The notes beneath the pieces are model-generated. The model did no database searches. It saw nothing but the letters and a program-made list of their open reading frames with translations, and was not told the origin of the DNA. Positions 25,023-34,599 of a stretch of 64,000 nucleotides of DNA are shown here, one piece after another. The stretch's first letter is position 1. Every line of letters starts with the position of its first letter. The position numbers and the translations under genes were made by a program. Source of the stretch: a bacterium. GTDB lineage: Bacteria > Vulcanimicrobiota > Xenobia > Xenobiales > JADMJV01. The stretch spans positions 29,851 to 93,850 of the forward strand of contig JADMJV010000024.1 in assembly GCA_018780265.1 (NCBI GenBank). The letters run 5' to 3'.

Positions 25023-25352
25023 ATGGTCAAGCTCAGACTCACTCGGGTGGGCAAGAAGAAGCAACCCAGCTATCGTCTTGTCGCCGCCCCTTCTCGTAGC
25101 CCGCGAGACGGCCGGTTTATAGAAATTCTCGGCCACTACAATCCGTTGACCAATCCGCCCACGGTGGTTTTCAAGGAAGAACGGATTATGCATTGGCTCA
25201 AAGAAGGCGCTCAGCCTACCGAATCCGTCCTTAAGTTGCTGGTTGGCGCTGGCATCTGGCAAAAATACACGGGCAAGCCGGTCACTTATCCGGCCCCTAA
25301 GCAGGTCGCGCCCGCCCCGGCAACCCCCGAGCCCGAACCTGCCAACGCCTGA
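25023..25352 (+). CDS. rpsP: 30S ribosomal protein S16
   Basis: The family signature is clear in MVKLRLTRVGKKKQPSYRLV and in the GHYNPL segment. At 109 residues it has an Ala/Pro-rich tail of about 20 residues beyond the usual core. A good AGGAGG lies before ATG 25023. It is second in the ffh operon. Confidence 0.97.
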   Translation: MVKLRLTRVGKKKQPSYRLVAAPSRSPRDGRFIEILGHYNPLTNPPTVVFKEERIMHWLKEGAQPTESVLKLLVGAGIWQKYTGKPVTYPAPKQVAPAPATPEPEPANA

Positions 25353-25399
25353 TACAGTCGTATGGCCCTTACGGTCAAATTGGTGGAATGGGGTAGACG

Positions 25400-25672
25400 A
25401 TGTCTAAGGTTAGCGAAGTCGAGCACTCTAACTATGAAGAGTTGCTTAAGTATTTGGCGCAGCAATTGGTCGACGAGCCGGAGGAAGTGCAAGTTGCCCA
25501 CATTCTGGAGGATCGCTCTATCGTTTTAGAGCTCAAGGTCTCTCCTAAGGATATGGGCAAAGTGATTGGCAAGAATGGCAAAATCGCTCAGGCATTGCGC
25601 ACTCTCATCAAGGCGGCGGGTCTCAAAGAAGGCAACGCGTCATGGTGGAGATCGTTTAGATGGATTCTCTGA
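25400..25672 (+). CDS. khpA: KH-domain RNA-binding protein KhpA, C-terminus frameshifted
   Basis: The KH core is normal, with VSPKDMGKVIGKNGKIAQALRTLIKAAG. KhpA pairs with KhpB to bind RNA and affects cell division in Gram-positive bacteria. The usual ending is KEGKRVxVEI followed by a stop. Here the frame runs into NASWWRSFRWIL. One base earlier in register, CGC GTC ATG GTG GAG ATC GTT TAG (25636-25659) gives RVMVEIV and stops exactly before the next ATG (25660). A single missing base near 25634-25636 explains this, either a true mutation or a sequence error. Confidence 0.85.
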   Translation: MSKVSEVEHSNYEELLKYLAQQLVDEPEEVQVAHILEDRSIVLELKVSPKDMGKVIGKNGKIAQALRTLIKAAGLKEGNASWWRSFRWIL

Positions 25673-26046
25673 CCGTCATGCACAACGTACCAGTCAAAGT
25701 TGTGATGACGGAGGCGTTTCGGACACAGCTCGTTGAGCAGGTGCGCTCCTCCCTGGCTGAGCTTGACCAGGAGTCGGCACGGCTCAACGAGTTTCTCCAG
25801 CAAGCCGCCGAGGTTGAGTTTCGTCAGCGTCTCGATTTCGAGTTGCAGCGGGTGGCTCAGCAGCGGCAACAGTTGGAGTGGCGGATTCGCGAAGCGGAAT
25901 CGGTGCAAATGGGTGCCGAACTCAACTTTCAGACTCTACCTGTAATGGTGCAGCTCAAGGTGGGCGAAAACCTGCAAGAGAAACTGGGAATCGAAGTTCT
26001 GTTGAAAGACTGGACGATCGTAGAGTTTCGTGGCGGTACCGCCTGA
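25660..26046 (+). CDS. ylqD: YlqD family protein
   Basis: A 128-residue protein with a beta start (VPVKVVMTEAFR), a long central coiled coil and a beta end (LKVGENLQEKLGIEVLLKDWTIVEFRG). This matches YlqD, and the position between khpA and rimM is the same as in Bacillus. The role is not known. ATG 25660 directly follows the in-register khpA stop. Confidence 0.8.
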   Translation: MDSLTVMHNVPVKVVMTEAFRTQLVEQVRSSLAELDQESARLNEFLQQAAEVEFRQRLDFELQRVAQQRQQLEWRIREAESVQMGAELNFQTLPVMVQLKVGENLQEKLGIEVLLKDWTIVEFRGGTA

Positions 26047-26084
26047 AGTCCCTGGGCCAGCCTTCCAGATATCCTTTTGACGAA

Positions 26085-26582
26085 TTGATCGTCATTGGAC
26101 AGTTGGGCAAGCCTCACGGATTGCGCGGCGAAATGCGTTGCCGGCCCGAGACGGATTTTCCCGAACGCTTCTTGGATACCGAAGAGGTCGAGCTTTTTGT
26201 GGACAAGGGGCCGGCCCGTAGAGTTGTGGTGGAGTCGGCACGTACTCACCAAAACTTGATTCTACTGAAACTGGCCGGGGTGGACAGCGCCGAGCAGGCC
26301 GGCTTGTTGCGCAACTACCTGGTGGCTGTCGGTCCTGATGAGGTGGTCGATATGGAAGATGGCTACTTCCATTACGAATTAGAGGGTTTGCAGGTATTTG
26401 ATGAGGCGGGTACTGAGGTGGGGACCCTGGTCGAAGTGATCGCCAATCCCGCCCACGAGATCTACCGAATTGCAGGCCCCGAGGGCGAGATGCTTGTGCC
26501 GGCCGTGGATGAGTACGTTTTGAGCATAGACCTGCAGCAGGCCCGAATCGTGATCCGGCCTCCCGTTTATGCTGAGGATTGA
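26085..26582 (+). CDS. rimM: Ribosome maturation factor RimM
   Basis: RimM helps assemble the 30S head by binding S19. The N-terminal core [18 protein letters not shown] and the C-terminal PRC-like domain with [21 protein letters not shown] are clear. The start is uncertain. TTG 26085 gives a family-like N-terminus but has no ribosome site; a CTG at 26043 overlapping the ylqD stop is also possible. It overlaps trmD by 14 bases. Confidence 0.92.
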   Translation: MIVIGQLGKPHGLRGEMRCRPETDFPERFLDTEEVELFVDKGPARRVVVESARTHQNLILLKLAGVDSAEQAGLLRNYLVAVGPDEVVDMEDGYFHYELEGLQVFDEAGTEVGTLVEVIANPAHEIYRIAGPEGEMLVPAVDEYVLSIDLQQARIVIRPPVYAED

Positions 26583-27402
26583 TGTAATCACGCTGTTTCC
26601 CGAGGTCTTCACGCCGCTCCACTCGAGTATTCCCGCTCGAGCCCAGAAGGCCGGAGCCGCAGAGTTAACGTTGCACTCGTTGCGTGACTGGGGAATGGGA
26701 AAGCACCGTCAGGTCGATGACAATCCTTATGGTGGGGGCCCTGGAATGGTCATGTCCTCGCCGCCCTTGTTCGCGGCCTTGGAGAGTGTGCAGTCTCAGA
26801 GTCCTCCTGGCCACGTAATCTATCTCACTCCTCAGGGAAGGCCCTTGGATCAGCGGCGGGTGCTGGAGTTGGCTCAGATGCCACGACTGATTTTGCTGTG
26901 CGGGCATTATGAGGGTATCGACGAGCGAGTGATTGAGCACTGGGTGGATGAGGAGATTTGCATCGGTGACTTTGTTGTTTCGGGAGGGGAGTTGCCAGCA
27001 ATGATGCTGATCGATGCCCTTTTCCGCGTTCTGCCAGGTGTTTTGACGCCTGGTTCAGCCGAGCAAGACAGCTTTTATGCAGGATTGCTCGATCATCCGC
27101 AATATACACGTCCGGCTGAGTTTGCCGGGCGTCGAGTCCCCGATGTATTGCTGTCGGGTCATCACACCCACGTGGAGAGTTGGCGACGAGAGCAATCTCT
27201 GGCGCGCACCAAGGAACGGCGCCCTGACCTCTATAAACGCTGGCTGGAGCACGAGGAAGCCACCTCCCCTGCGAGGAACAGGGCTGGCGACACTGTTAAA
27301 GGAGTTCCCAATGGCCAAGAAACCAACCCCTGCGGCCCCCGAGAGCAAGAAGAAAGGCAAACCGGCGGCAGCCCCCAAGCCGGAGAAGCAAGCCAGTCCT
27401 GA
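26569..27402 (+). CDS. trmD: tRNA (guanine-37-N1)-methyltransferase TrmD, extended C-terminus
   Basis: TrmD makes m1G37 in tRNA and prevents +1 frameshifts. The trefoil-knot motifs [10 protein letters not shown] and [18 protein letters not shown] are intact, as is the N-terminal [11 protein letters not shown]. The family usually ends near residue 245. This copy runs on for about 35 polar residues to 277, overlapping the start of glgP by 92 bases in another frame. The tail looks like non-selected sequence. rplS, usually next, is not here. Confidence 0.95.
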   Translation: MLRIDVITLFPEVFTPLHSSIPARAQKAGAAELTLHSLRDWGMGKHRQVDDNPYGGGPGMVMSSPPLFAALESVQSQSPPGHVIYLTPQGRPLDQRRVLELAQMPRLILLCGHYEGIDERVIEHWVDEEICIGDFVVSGGELPAMMLIDALFRVLPGVLTPGSAEQDSFYAGLLDHPQYTRPAEFAGRRVPDVLLSGHHTHVESWRREQSLARTKERRPDLYKRWLEHEEATSPARNRAGDTVKGVPNGQETNPCGPREQEERQTGGSPQAGEASQS

Positions 27403-29902
27403 AAAGGCTGCTCCTGGCCCGCGTGTGGTCGTCGAGGATGACCGTTCGGGAATGAGTAAAGAGTCCTTCGAACGGGCTTTTTTGGACAATTTGCTGTGCC
27501 TGCAGGGACGAACTCTAAACCGGGCCACGCCGTTAGACCTGTATCGCGCTCTGGCCTTTACGGTTCGTGACCGACTGGTGCACCGCTGGGCTCGCACTCA
27601 GCAGACCTATCATGCCGGGAAAGTCAAGCGCGTTTATTACCTGTCGGCTGAGTTTTTGATGGGGCGACTGCTGTCCAGCAATTTGATGAATCTGGGGGTC
27701 ATGGATGTCGCCCGGGAAGCCCTCGGCGATTTAGGGGTAGACCTCGATCAGTTGTTGGAGCGAGAAAATGACGCAGGTCTGGGTAACGGCGGCCTGGGTC
27801 GGCTGGCGGCCTGCTTCCTGGATAGTATGGCTACGCTCTCTCTGCCTGGCATGGGCTACGGAATTCGTTATGAATATGGAATTTTTGAGCAAAGAATTGA
27901 AAAGGGTTACCAGGTAGAACAGCCCGACCCCTGGCTCAGCAACGGCAACCCTTGGGAAATCGTCCGACCCGAGTACACACTCACGGTTCGTATGGGTGGG
28001 CGTTGTGAAGCCTACATGGACAAGGACCAGCGCTATCGGATTCGCTGGGTGGATACTCATGACGTGTTGGGACTCCCTCACGACACTCCTATCGCTGGCT
28101 TTGCCAACAATACGGTGAATAATCTGCGTCTGTGGCACTCGAGAGCCACCAAAGAGTTTGATTTTCAAGAATTTGACCAGGGCGACTACGAGAAGGCTGT
28201 TCAGAAGAAGACCGAGTCTGAGAATATCTCCAAGTGCCTCTATCCCAACGACAACTCGATGCAAGGCAAGGAGTTGCGTCTCAAGCAGCAGTATTTCTTC
28301 GTAAGTTGCTCCATTCAGGATATTGTGCGACGACATGTGCAAGATCACGGGACCCTGACCAACTTCTCGGATTACGTTTCTATCCAACTCAATGATACTC
28401 ACCCCACTCTGGCCATCCCAGAGTTGTTGCGACTACTGCTCGATGAGCATCGCCTCGAATGGAAAGATGCCTGGGAACAGGTGGTGGGCACCTTTGCCTA
28501 TACCAACCATACACTGCTTCCGGAAGCCCTGGAGAAGTGGCCGATCAGCTTTCTGGAGCGCTTGCTACCCAGACATCTGGAGTTGATTTACGAGATCAAC
28601 ACGCGCTTCTTGGACGAAGTAAGGCGTCGTTACCCCAATGATTTAGAGCGATTGCGCAATATGTCGTTGATCGAAGAAAATCCCCGCATGGTGCGCATGG
28701 CTCATCTGGCTGTGGTGGGCTCCTATTCGGTCAACGGCGTAGCCGCCTTGCATACCGAGTTGCTGCGCACCCGAGTGCTCACAGACTTTGCCCTGTTTTG
28801 GCCAGAACGCTTCAACAACAAAACCAATGGAGTCACGCCAAGGCGCTGGTTGCAACTTTGCAACCCGGGCCTGAAGGCACTGCTGAATGAAACGTTGGGC
28901 GACAGTTGGCAGTATGACCTGGAGCAACTGAAAGGCCTGGAGAAGTATGTCGAAGACGGGGCTTTCCGGGCTCGTTTTCGTGAAGTCAAGCGTCAGAACA
29001 AAGCTCGTCTGGCCGAACAGATATTCCACCACAACGGGATTGAAGTCGACCTGGAGTCGATCTTTGATATTCAGGTCAAGCGCTTTCACGAGTACAAGCG
29101 CCAACATCTCAATGCCTTGCATATCGTGCACCTTTACAATCAACTCAAGCGCAATCCAGGATCGAAGATTGTGCCGCGGACTTTTATTTTTAGCGGAAAA
29201 GCTGCCCCCGGCTACTTCATTGCCAAGCGGATCATCAAGTTGATTAACTCTATCGCGGAGGTGGTCAACAACGATCCCGACGTCGCCGGACGCATCAAAG
29301 TGGTCTTTCTGGAGAACTATAGTGTTTCGCTGGCAGAATTGCTCATCCCAGCCGCTGATGTGTCGGAGCAGATCTCAACGGCGGGCTATGAGGCATCGGG
29401 TACCGGTAACATGAAGTTTGCCTTGAATGGTGCCATCACACTGGGCACTCTTGATGGCGCCAATGTTGAGATCCGCCAGTTAGTAGGGGCGGAGAATTTC
29501 TTCTTGTTTGGTCTGACCGCCGAAGAAGTCGTCGAACGTCGCGCGCGTGGCTATAACCCATTCCTTTACTATGAGCACAATGTGGGTTTGCGTGAGGTGG
29601 TCGACCGAGTGGCCCAAAATGGTTTCACGCCCAAAGAGAAGGGGATTTTTCATCCGATTCTCAATGAGCTCCTCAGTTCCGACCGCTTCATGGTGATGGC
29701 TGACTTCAGCGCTTACGCTGAGGCCCAGCGCAAAGTGTCAGAAGCCTTTCTGAATAAGGACAACTGGACCAAGATGGCCATTCGCAACACGGCCAGGTCG
29801 GGGCATTTTTCTTCGGATCGGACCATCCGTCAGTATGCCGAAGAGATTTGGGAAACAAGTTCCGTTCCTATCAACCTGACCCCTGATGGTCCATATTTCT
29901 AG
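27311..29902 (+). CDS. glgP: Glycogen/starch/alpha-glucan phosphorylase
   Basis: The enzyme releases glucose-1-phosphate from alpha-1,4-glucans using pyridoxal phosphate. The PLP site [14 protein letters not shown] (Lys near 702) and EYGIFEQ are typical. ATG 27311 follows AAAGGAG at 27297-27303. The first 45 residues are a Lys/Pro/Ala-rich disordered tail that normal phosphorylases lack; the fold begins near FERAFLDNL. Total is 863 residues. It starts within the end of trmD. Confidence 0.95.
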   Translation: MAKKPTPAAPESKKKGKPAAAPKPEKQASPEKAAPGPRVVVEDDRSGMSKESFERAFLDNLLCLQGRTLNRATPLDLYRALAFTVRDRLVHRWARTQQTYHAGKVKRVYYLSAEFLMGRLLSSNLMNLGVMDVAREALGDLGVDLDQLLERENDAGLGNGGLGRLAACFLDSMATLSLPGMGYGIRYEYGIFEQRIEKGYQVEQPDPWLSNGNPWEIVRPEYTLTVRMGGRCEAYMDKDQRYRIRWVDTHDVLGLPHDTPIAGFANNTVNNLRLWHSRATKEFDFQEFDQGDYEKAVQKKTESENISKCLYPNDNSMQGKELRLKQQYFFVSCSIQDIVRRHVQDHGTLTNFSDYVSIQLNDTHPTLAIPELLRLLLDEHRLEWKDAWEQVVGTFAYTNHTLLPEALEKWPISFLERLLPRHLELIYEINTRFLDEVRRRYPNDLERLRNMSLIEENPRMVRMAHLAVVGSYSVNGVAALHTELLRTRVLTDFALFWPERFNNKTNGVTPRRWLQLCNPGLKALLNETLGDSWQYDLEQLKGLEKYVEDGAFRARFREVKRQNKARLAEQIFHHNGIEVDLESIFDIQVKRFHEYKRQHLNALHIVHLYNQLKRNPGSKIVPRTFIFSGKAAPGYFIAKRIIKLINSIAEVVNNDPDVAGRIKVVFLENYSVSLAELLIPAADVSEQISTAGYEASGTGNMKFALNGAITLGTLDGANVEIRQLVGAENFFLFGLTAEEVVERRARGYNPFLYYEHNVGLREVVDRVAQNGFTPKEKGIFHPILNELLSSDRFMVMADFSAYAEAQRKVSEAFLNKDNWTKMAIRNTARSGHFSSDRTIRQYAEEIWETSSVPINLTPDGPYF

Positions 29903-29946
29903 ACTGGCGCCCAGGAGTCGGCGAGCCGGAGGAGTATTGTTACTAA

Positions 29947-30279
29947 GTGAGTACACCTGGCTTTGCTCCTACCCTCGAAGAGACGACCTCCAGCAAGAGT
30001 CGTCCTCTGACTCCCTGGCACGTGATTCTGCTAGACGATGACGACCATTCCTACCAATATGTTATCGACATGCTTCAGAGACTCTTTGGACACAGTTTGG
30101 CGGCAGCCTATCTGATGGCCAAGGAAGTTGACTTGACGGGAAGAGTGGTGGTCTTCACTACCCACCGGGAACGGGCGGAACTGGAGCGGGATCGTATTCA
30201 CGGCTTCGGTGCTGACCCCTTGATTCAACGCTGTAAGGGATCGATGAGCGCGCTTATCGAACCCGCCGGCGGCCAGTAA
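29947..30279 (+). CDS. clpS: ClpS adaptor for Clp unfoldases
   Basis: ClpS brings N-degron proteins to ClpA or ClpC. The core reads WHVILLDDDDHSYQYVIDMLQRLFGHS, then a segment ending HRERAELERDRIHGFGAD. The first 22 residues are the flexible arm. GTG 29947 has GGAGGAG at 29929-29935, somewhat distant (about 11 bases). The only Clp unfoldase in view, at 15716, has the ClpA-like layout but no visible ClpP-docking tripeptide. Confidence 0.9.
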   Translation: MSTPGFAPTLEETTSSKSRPLTPWHVILLDDDDHSYQYVIDMLQRLFGHSLAAAYLMAKEVDLTGRVVVFTTHRERAELERDRIHGFGADPLIQRCKGSMSALIEPAGGQ

Positions 30280-30294
30280 GCGAGCGGAGGAAAA

Positions 30295-30783
30295 ATGCCC
30301 GTATATCCCTGCACAAAGTGCAATTCACCGGTCGACCCTGGCACCGACAAGGCTTGCAAGAATTGCCGAGAGCCCAAGCCTCTGGCTTGCTCGCGTTGTC
30401 ACAAGCAGATTCCAACCGAAGAAGTCTTTGAGGGCCACAAGCTGAAGACGAAAAAGCCGATTTTTTGTCTTGAGTGCGGCGAGCGCGAGGAAGTGGTTAA
30501 ATGCGGCCTGTGTAACCTGAATTTGCAACGTCATCAGGCCAAGCAGGTCAGCAACTATCCGGCAGCCAAAAATTACCATCCTCACTGCTTGCGAGAGCGT
30601 CAAAAGCAACTGGATCGACTGTCCAAGATTCAACCTTTCATGGCGGTAGTAGGGCTGGTCGTCGGCGGCCTTGCAGGCTGGGTGCAGTTCAAAGGAGTCG
30701 GGGCGGCCGTCGTAGGCGTTATTATTGCTGTGCTCCTGTTTGGCCTGGTCAATGTAATGACCAACCGATTGACGCCAAAATAG
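30295..30783 (+). CDS. Zinc-ribbon protein with a C-terminal membrane hairpin
   Basis: Three or more Cys pairs (CTKC, CKNC, CSRC, CLEC, CGLC) in the first 80 residues suggest two zinc ribbons. Two membrane helices follow after residue 115 with a short loop (VQFKGVG). The family is not recognised. It is convergent with glmM, whose stop is only one base away. Confidence 0.7.
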   Translation: MPVYPCTKCNSPVDPGTDKACKNCREPKPLACSRCHKQIPTEEVFEGHKLKTKKPIFCLECGEREEVVKCGLCNLNLQRHQAKQVSNYPAAKNYHPHCLRERQKQLDRLSKIQPFMAVVGLVVGGLAGWVQFKGVGAAVVGVIIAVLLFGLVNVMTNRLTPK

Positions 30784-30784
30784 T

Positions 30785-32119
30785 TCAGTTTAGTCTTTCC
30801 GCGACCACCTGACGCAGGTCTTCCAGGATCTCGTCAAGTTCTTGTTCGTTGGGGCCCTCGGCCATCAGGCGTACCAGCGGTTCTGTGCCTGAAGGGCGCA
30901 CCAGAATGCGCCCTCGCTGACCTAATTGGCCCGCTCCCTTTTCTATGGCCTGGTCTATGGCGCTATCCCCATTGAGGTTTTCCTTGCGCGAGGCCGGAAC
31001 GTTGACGATTTTCTGAGGTAAGGCGGGAAATTCCCCCACCAGCGACGACAGGGGCCCACCCCGTTGGCGCAAATACTGAGCGAGGCGCAAGCCGCAAAGC
31101 AGGCCGTCACCGGTGGTGCCATGCTGCAAAAAGATGAGGTGGCCCGATTGCTCCCCGCCAAGCGGGCACCGGCGAAGTTTCATCTCTTCCAAGACGTAGC
31201 GGTCTCCGACCTGGGCACGTACCAACCCGATTCCTAGTTGGCGCAGGGCCATCTCCAGGCCAAAGTTGCTCATAACAGTAGCTACGATCTCGTTGCCGGG
31301 TAGTTCCTGGCGACTTTGTAGCCAGCGCGCGAACATCAGCAACATGCGGTCGCCGTCTACCTGTTGGCCCAGTTCGTCCACGCCCAGGCAGCGATCGGCG
31401 TCCCCGTCAAAGGCGATGCCCACGGCTGCTCGGTGTTGCTGAACCGCGCAGGCCAGTTCCTCAAGATGAGTGGATCCGCAGCGCACGTTGATGCGACTGC
31501 CGTCGGGTTGGCTGTGCAGTTCCACGATTTCGGCACCGAGTTCGCTGAACAGGCGTGGAGCGAGTTCACAGGCGGCGCCGTGGGCACAGTCCAGAACAAC
31601 CTTGAGGCCACTCAAGCCTTCGGGGCAGAGCCGCTTGAGGTGGTCGAGGTAGGCCTGGCGGCCTTCGGTCCGGCTGTCTACTCGGCCCACCTCAATGCCA
31701 GTGGGGCGCGGCAGATCGTCGCTCTCCATCCATTCTTCGAGTTGGCGGCAAACCAAATCGTTGAGTTTAAACCCATCCTCACCAAACAGCTTGATGCCGT
31801 TGTCGGGCACCGGGTTGTGACTGGCGGAGATCATGACTCCGCCGCGATAGTCGCCGTGCTGTGTCAACCAGGCGATGCCAGGAGTCGGCAGGACGCCGAT
31901 AAGCGCGCTGTCTACCCCGCTTGAAGCAAGTCCAGCGGCGTAGGCGCATTCAAGCATGGTCGAGGACACACGGGTGTCGCTACCGATCAGAACTTTGCAG
32001 CGCCCATACTGGTGCGTCAGCCAGGTTCCGTGGGCACGCGCCAATCGAAGAGCAAGTTCGGGGGTGAGAAATTGATTGGCGACCCCGCGGACGCCATCGG
32101 TTCCAAAATAGCCAGCCAT
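30785..32119 (-). CDS. glmM: Phosphoglucosamine mutase GlmM
   Basis: GlmM interconverts glucosamine-6- and -1-phosphate for peptidoglycan precursor synthesis. The start FGTDGVRG, the phosphoserine loop ISASHNP, the metal loop DGDADR and the sugar loop GGEQSGH are all present. ATG 32119 with GAAAGG upstream gives 444 residues, the family length; a GTG at 32140 is less likely. It is the last gene of the cdaA-cdaR-glmM operon, an order known from Bacillus and its relatives. Confidence 0.95.
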   Translation of the reverse strand: MAGYFGTDGVRGVANQFLTPELALRLARAHGTWLTHQYGRCKVLIGSDTRVSSTMLECAYAAGLASSGVDSALIGVLPTPGIAWLTQHGDYRGGVMISASHNPVPDNGIKLFGEDGFKLNDLVCRQLEEWMESDDLPRPTGIEVGRVDSRTEGRQAYLDHLKRLCPEGLSGLKVVLDCAHGAACELAPRLFSELGAEIVELHSQPDGSRINVRCGSTHLEELACAVQQHRAAVGIAFDGDADRCLGVDELGQQVDGDRMLLMFARWLQSRQELPGNEIVATVMSNFGLEMALRQLGIGLVRAQVGDRYVLEEMKLRRCPLGGEQSGHLIFLQHGTTGDGLLCGLRLAQYLRQRGGPLSSLVGEFPALPQKIVNVPASRKENLNGDSAIDQAIEKGAGQLGQRGRILVRPSGTEPLVRLMAEGPNEQELDEILEDLRQVVAERLN

Positions 32120-32158
32120 GCGCGGCCTTTCGTCTCCCACGCTGCGATTCCCCCAGCC

Positions 32159-33148
32159 CTATGGGGTTGGAGTAGGTCTGGGGGTGGCCAGTGGTGTGGG
32201 CTCGGGAGGGGGTTGGGCCAGGCGGGTAGGGATGACGCGCACCTTGACGGATCGGCTGCCGATGACTTCAAATCCGTCAGGAACGTTCAAGGGAACCTCG
32301 CGCGACTCGACCCTGGTCGAGGGGGCGAACACTTCCGCTCGGGTCACCACATAGTCGGGTGCTTGCTGGTCTTTGGTCAGGCTGAGGGTGATGAAGCCCG
32401 GTTCGACCTCCATGGCGGAGCGCCAGCCTTCCGTTTTTTCCACCCTGACATTTTGAAGGCTCACGGCCACCGCCACGGATCGGCTTTCGGCTTCGATAGG
32501 CACGGTGGCGTAAAGAGTGGAGGGAGTAATCTTGAGGCGGGCCCGGCGAGCTTCCACGGGTTGCCCATCGCCGTTGACCGGCACCAGGTCACGCAATTCA
32601 AAAGTCGTGGACTGGCTCTGGCCCGACAGATAGATTCGTGCTCGTGCTTCAGTGACTTCTTTGACCAAAGGTTCTGGACCAGCAATCCGGACTTCTTTGG
32701 GATCCACGGCAGCTTTGCCAGCGGTACGCCCTCGCGCTACGGGACCGGACACGGTAACTTTCAGTGGGACCTGTTTTACGGTTTCAGGGGCTTGCTTCAC
32801 GTTGATGGTCTCCGGTTGCACCGAAATCAACTTGACCTGTCCGGGCACGATCACTTTTACCTTGGGGTAAACGCTGTTGGCCCCTTCGCCGGTGAGGTCG
32901 ACCAGGGCATTCACCTGAGTCTCGCGCAAGGAAGATACTTCCTGGGTGTTGCCCTGCACGGTCACAATGGCTTGATTATGGGAGACTTCGTAGACGGTGA
33001 GGTCGCTGCTGACGCCTTTGATTTCAATAGGAACGGTCATTTGCATTTGGGTCTGGCTGGTAACCCCGGTGCGCGTGACTCGCACGAAGAACCACAAAAT
33101 CACGGCCAAAGTTAAGGCGATGACCTCACGTAGACCGGGGGCCTTCAC
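32159..33148 (-). CDS. cdaR: CdaR/YbbR-domain regulator of c-di-AMP synthesis
   Basis: One N-terminal membrane helix (VIALTLAVILWFFV) anchors an extracytoplasmic part with about three YbbR repeats (beta-rich, with PV.v.v and P..V.v.G patterns). The end is Pro/Thr-rich. In Gram-positive bacteria this protein binds and modulates CdaA. The start overlaps the cdaA stop (ATGA). Confidence 0.88.
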   Translation of the reverse strand: MKAPGLREVIALTLAVILWFFVRVTRTGVTSQTQMQMTVPIEIKGVSSDLTVYEVSHNQAIVTVQGNTQEVSSLRETQVNALVDLTGEGANSVYPKVKVIVPGQVKLISVQPETINVKQAPETVKQVPLKVTVSGPVARGRTAGKAAVDPKEVRIAGPEPLVKEVTEARARIYLSGQSQSTTFELRDLVPVNGDGQPVEARRARLKITPSTLYATVPIEAESRSVAVAVSLQNVRVEKTEGWRSAMEVEPGFITLSLTKDQQAPDYVVTRAEVFAPSTRVESREVPLNVPDGFEVIGSRSVKVRVIPTRLAQPPPEPTPLATPRPTPTP

Positions 33149-34035
33149 GACTTCTTGTTGCGCAGATTCTTAAAGGCTTGCAAAGAACTGGAGATGGCTC
33201 CCCGACCGGCCAGAGTAGAGGAGGCTGTGACCAGATACTGAGCCATCATCTTCTTGACTTCGCCTTCCTCCTCCACTGGCTTCGAGAATTTTCCATCCTG
33301 GGCGAACCGAATCTGGCCGGTTTCTTCAGAGACAACAATGGCCAGGCAATCGCTTTGTGAGGAGACGCTGAGGGCGGCGCGGTGGCGGGTGCCCAGGCGG
33401 TCGTCGGTTTCCTGGTCGTGCTGCACGTCCAGTGTGCAGCCTGCAGCCATAATGCGGTTGCCACGCACAATTACGGCTCCGTCGTGGAGGTGGGTCTTGG
33501 GATGAAATATGGTCAGCAGCAGTTTGAGGCTGATCAAGCTATCCATGGGCGTGCCTTGCTCGATGTATTCTTGCAGGCCGATTTCGCGTTCGAGCACGAT
33601 GATGGCGCCCATCCGAACCTGCCCCATGGAGTAGGCCGCGTAGGCGAGTTCGTCGATAAGGGGGACCAACTCTTCTTTGTCCATACGTGCCAAAGGAGAA
33701 CTGGTCAGCATTCCTTGTTGCCCAAGCCGCATCAAGGCTCGACGTAACTCGGGTTGAAAGATTACCGGCAAAACCACCGCCACCGAAACCAGGAACCAGT
33801 TGAGAAGCCAGGTTAAAGTCTGCAGTTTCGCCTGATGGGCCAGCAGCAGCATCAAAAGGACGACGGCCACACCCTGCAAGATTTGCAGGGCGCGGGTGCC
33901 TTGCAGGGAGCCCAGCAAGTACCGGAGGGTAAGGAATACCAGCAGAATGTCCAGCAGGTCGCTGAGTTCTATTTGCTGCAGAAATTGAAGGCTGGCGTTC
34001 ACGCGTGGATGGTTTTTCCCGTTGCTGGCAGGCAT
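33145..34035 (-). CDS. cdaA: Membrane diadenylate cyclase CdaA
   Basis: CdaA makes cyclic di-AMP from two ATP. Membrane helices occupy the first 90 residues of the chosen frame. The DAC domain follows with DGA (about 185-187) and RHR (about 217-219), the metal and ATP site motifs. I chose ATG 34035 because the family begins near LSDLLDIL; an earlier start would add 53 non-conserved residues. A C9 run (34074-34066 read on this strand) lies in its leader, and a -10-like GATAAT faces left at 34086-34081. Confidence 0.93.
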   Translation of the reverse strand: MPASNGKNHPRVNASLQFLQQIELSDLLDILLVFLTLRYLLGSLQGTRALQILQGVAVVLLMLLLAHQAKLQTLTWLLNWFLVSVAVVLPVIFQPELRRALMRLGQQGMLTSSPLARMDKEELVPLIDELAYAAYSMGQVRMGAIIVLEREIGLQEYIEQGTPMDSLISLKLLLTIFHPKTHLHDGAVIVRGNRIMAAGCTLDVQHDQETDDRLGTRHRAALSVSSQSDCLAIVVSEETGQIRFAQDGKFSKPVEEEGEVKKMMAQYLVTASSTLAGRGAISSSLQAFKNLRNKKS

Positions 34036-34056
34036 CCCCTCTCGAAAAAGAACCTC

Positions 34057-34085
34057 TTTACAAATGGGGGGGGGTAGGCTATTAT
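34057..34085 (+). promoter_or_regulatory. speD promoter with a G9 spacer
   Basis: TTTACA (34057-34062) and TATTAT (34080-34085) are 17 bases apart. The spacer includes nine consecutive Gs (34066-34074). A change in the tract length would alter the spacing of the boxes, the classic layout of a phase-variable promoter. Confidence 0.55.
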
Positions 34086-34173
34086 CCGTTTTCGTTGGTG
34101 GACCCCCTCTTTCATCTCGTTTTGAGCGACTCAGGGTCCTGGCGATCCTCGAAGTCGAAAGGAAAACGATGAA

Positions 34174-34596
34174 TTGAAGGCATTGGGACGCCATATTGTT
34201 GCTGAGTTATCGCACTGCAATTCGGAAATTTTGACCGACCTGGACCGCGTCCAGGCGGCGATGGTCCAAGCTGCGCTGGTTGCGCGAGCAGAGATTCGCG
34301 AAGTCGCGTTTCATCGATTTTATCCGACCGGGGTAAGCGGAGTGGTGGTGTTGGCTGAGTCTCATCTGGCCATTCATACCTGGCCAGATCTGGGCTATGC
34401 CGCCATCGATGTCTATACTTGCGGAGATACGGCTGAACCCTGGCGGGCCTGTCGTTATTTGGCCGAGCAGTTTGGCTGCCAAAATATGCACACCAGTGTC
34501 ATGGAGCGGGGTATTCCCGCCCCTGCGGGAGAGTATGGTCACCGACTGACCGTGGTCGAGAACCGCGAGCAGATGTTGGCAGCAAGTTCGGCCTGA
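34174..34596 (+). CDS. speD: S-adenosylmethionine decarboxylase proenzyme SpeD
   Basis: This small bacterial-type AdoMetDC supplies the aminopropyl group for spermidine. It self-cleaves before Ser63 in AESHLAIHTW; His68 and Cys83 complete the known active set at the same positions as in the Thermotoga enzyme. Where most have WPE, this has WPD. A TTG start at 34174 with AAAGGA upstream gives 140 residues. An ATP-grasp gene follows after three bases, and no speE is in the window. Confidence 0.93.
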   Translation: MKALGRHIVAELSHCNSEILTDLDRVQAAMVQAALVARAEIREVAFHRFYPTGVSGVVVLAESHLAIHTWPDLGYAAIDVYTCGDTAEPWRACRYLAEQFGCQNMHTSVMERGIPAPAGEYGHRLTVVENREQMLAASSA

Positions 34597-34599
34597 CCC

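Noticed and set aside
32012..33115. A 367-codon plus-strand open frame
   Set aside because: Antisense to glmM and cdaR, with Gly/His-rich product of no family.
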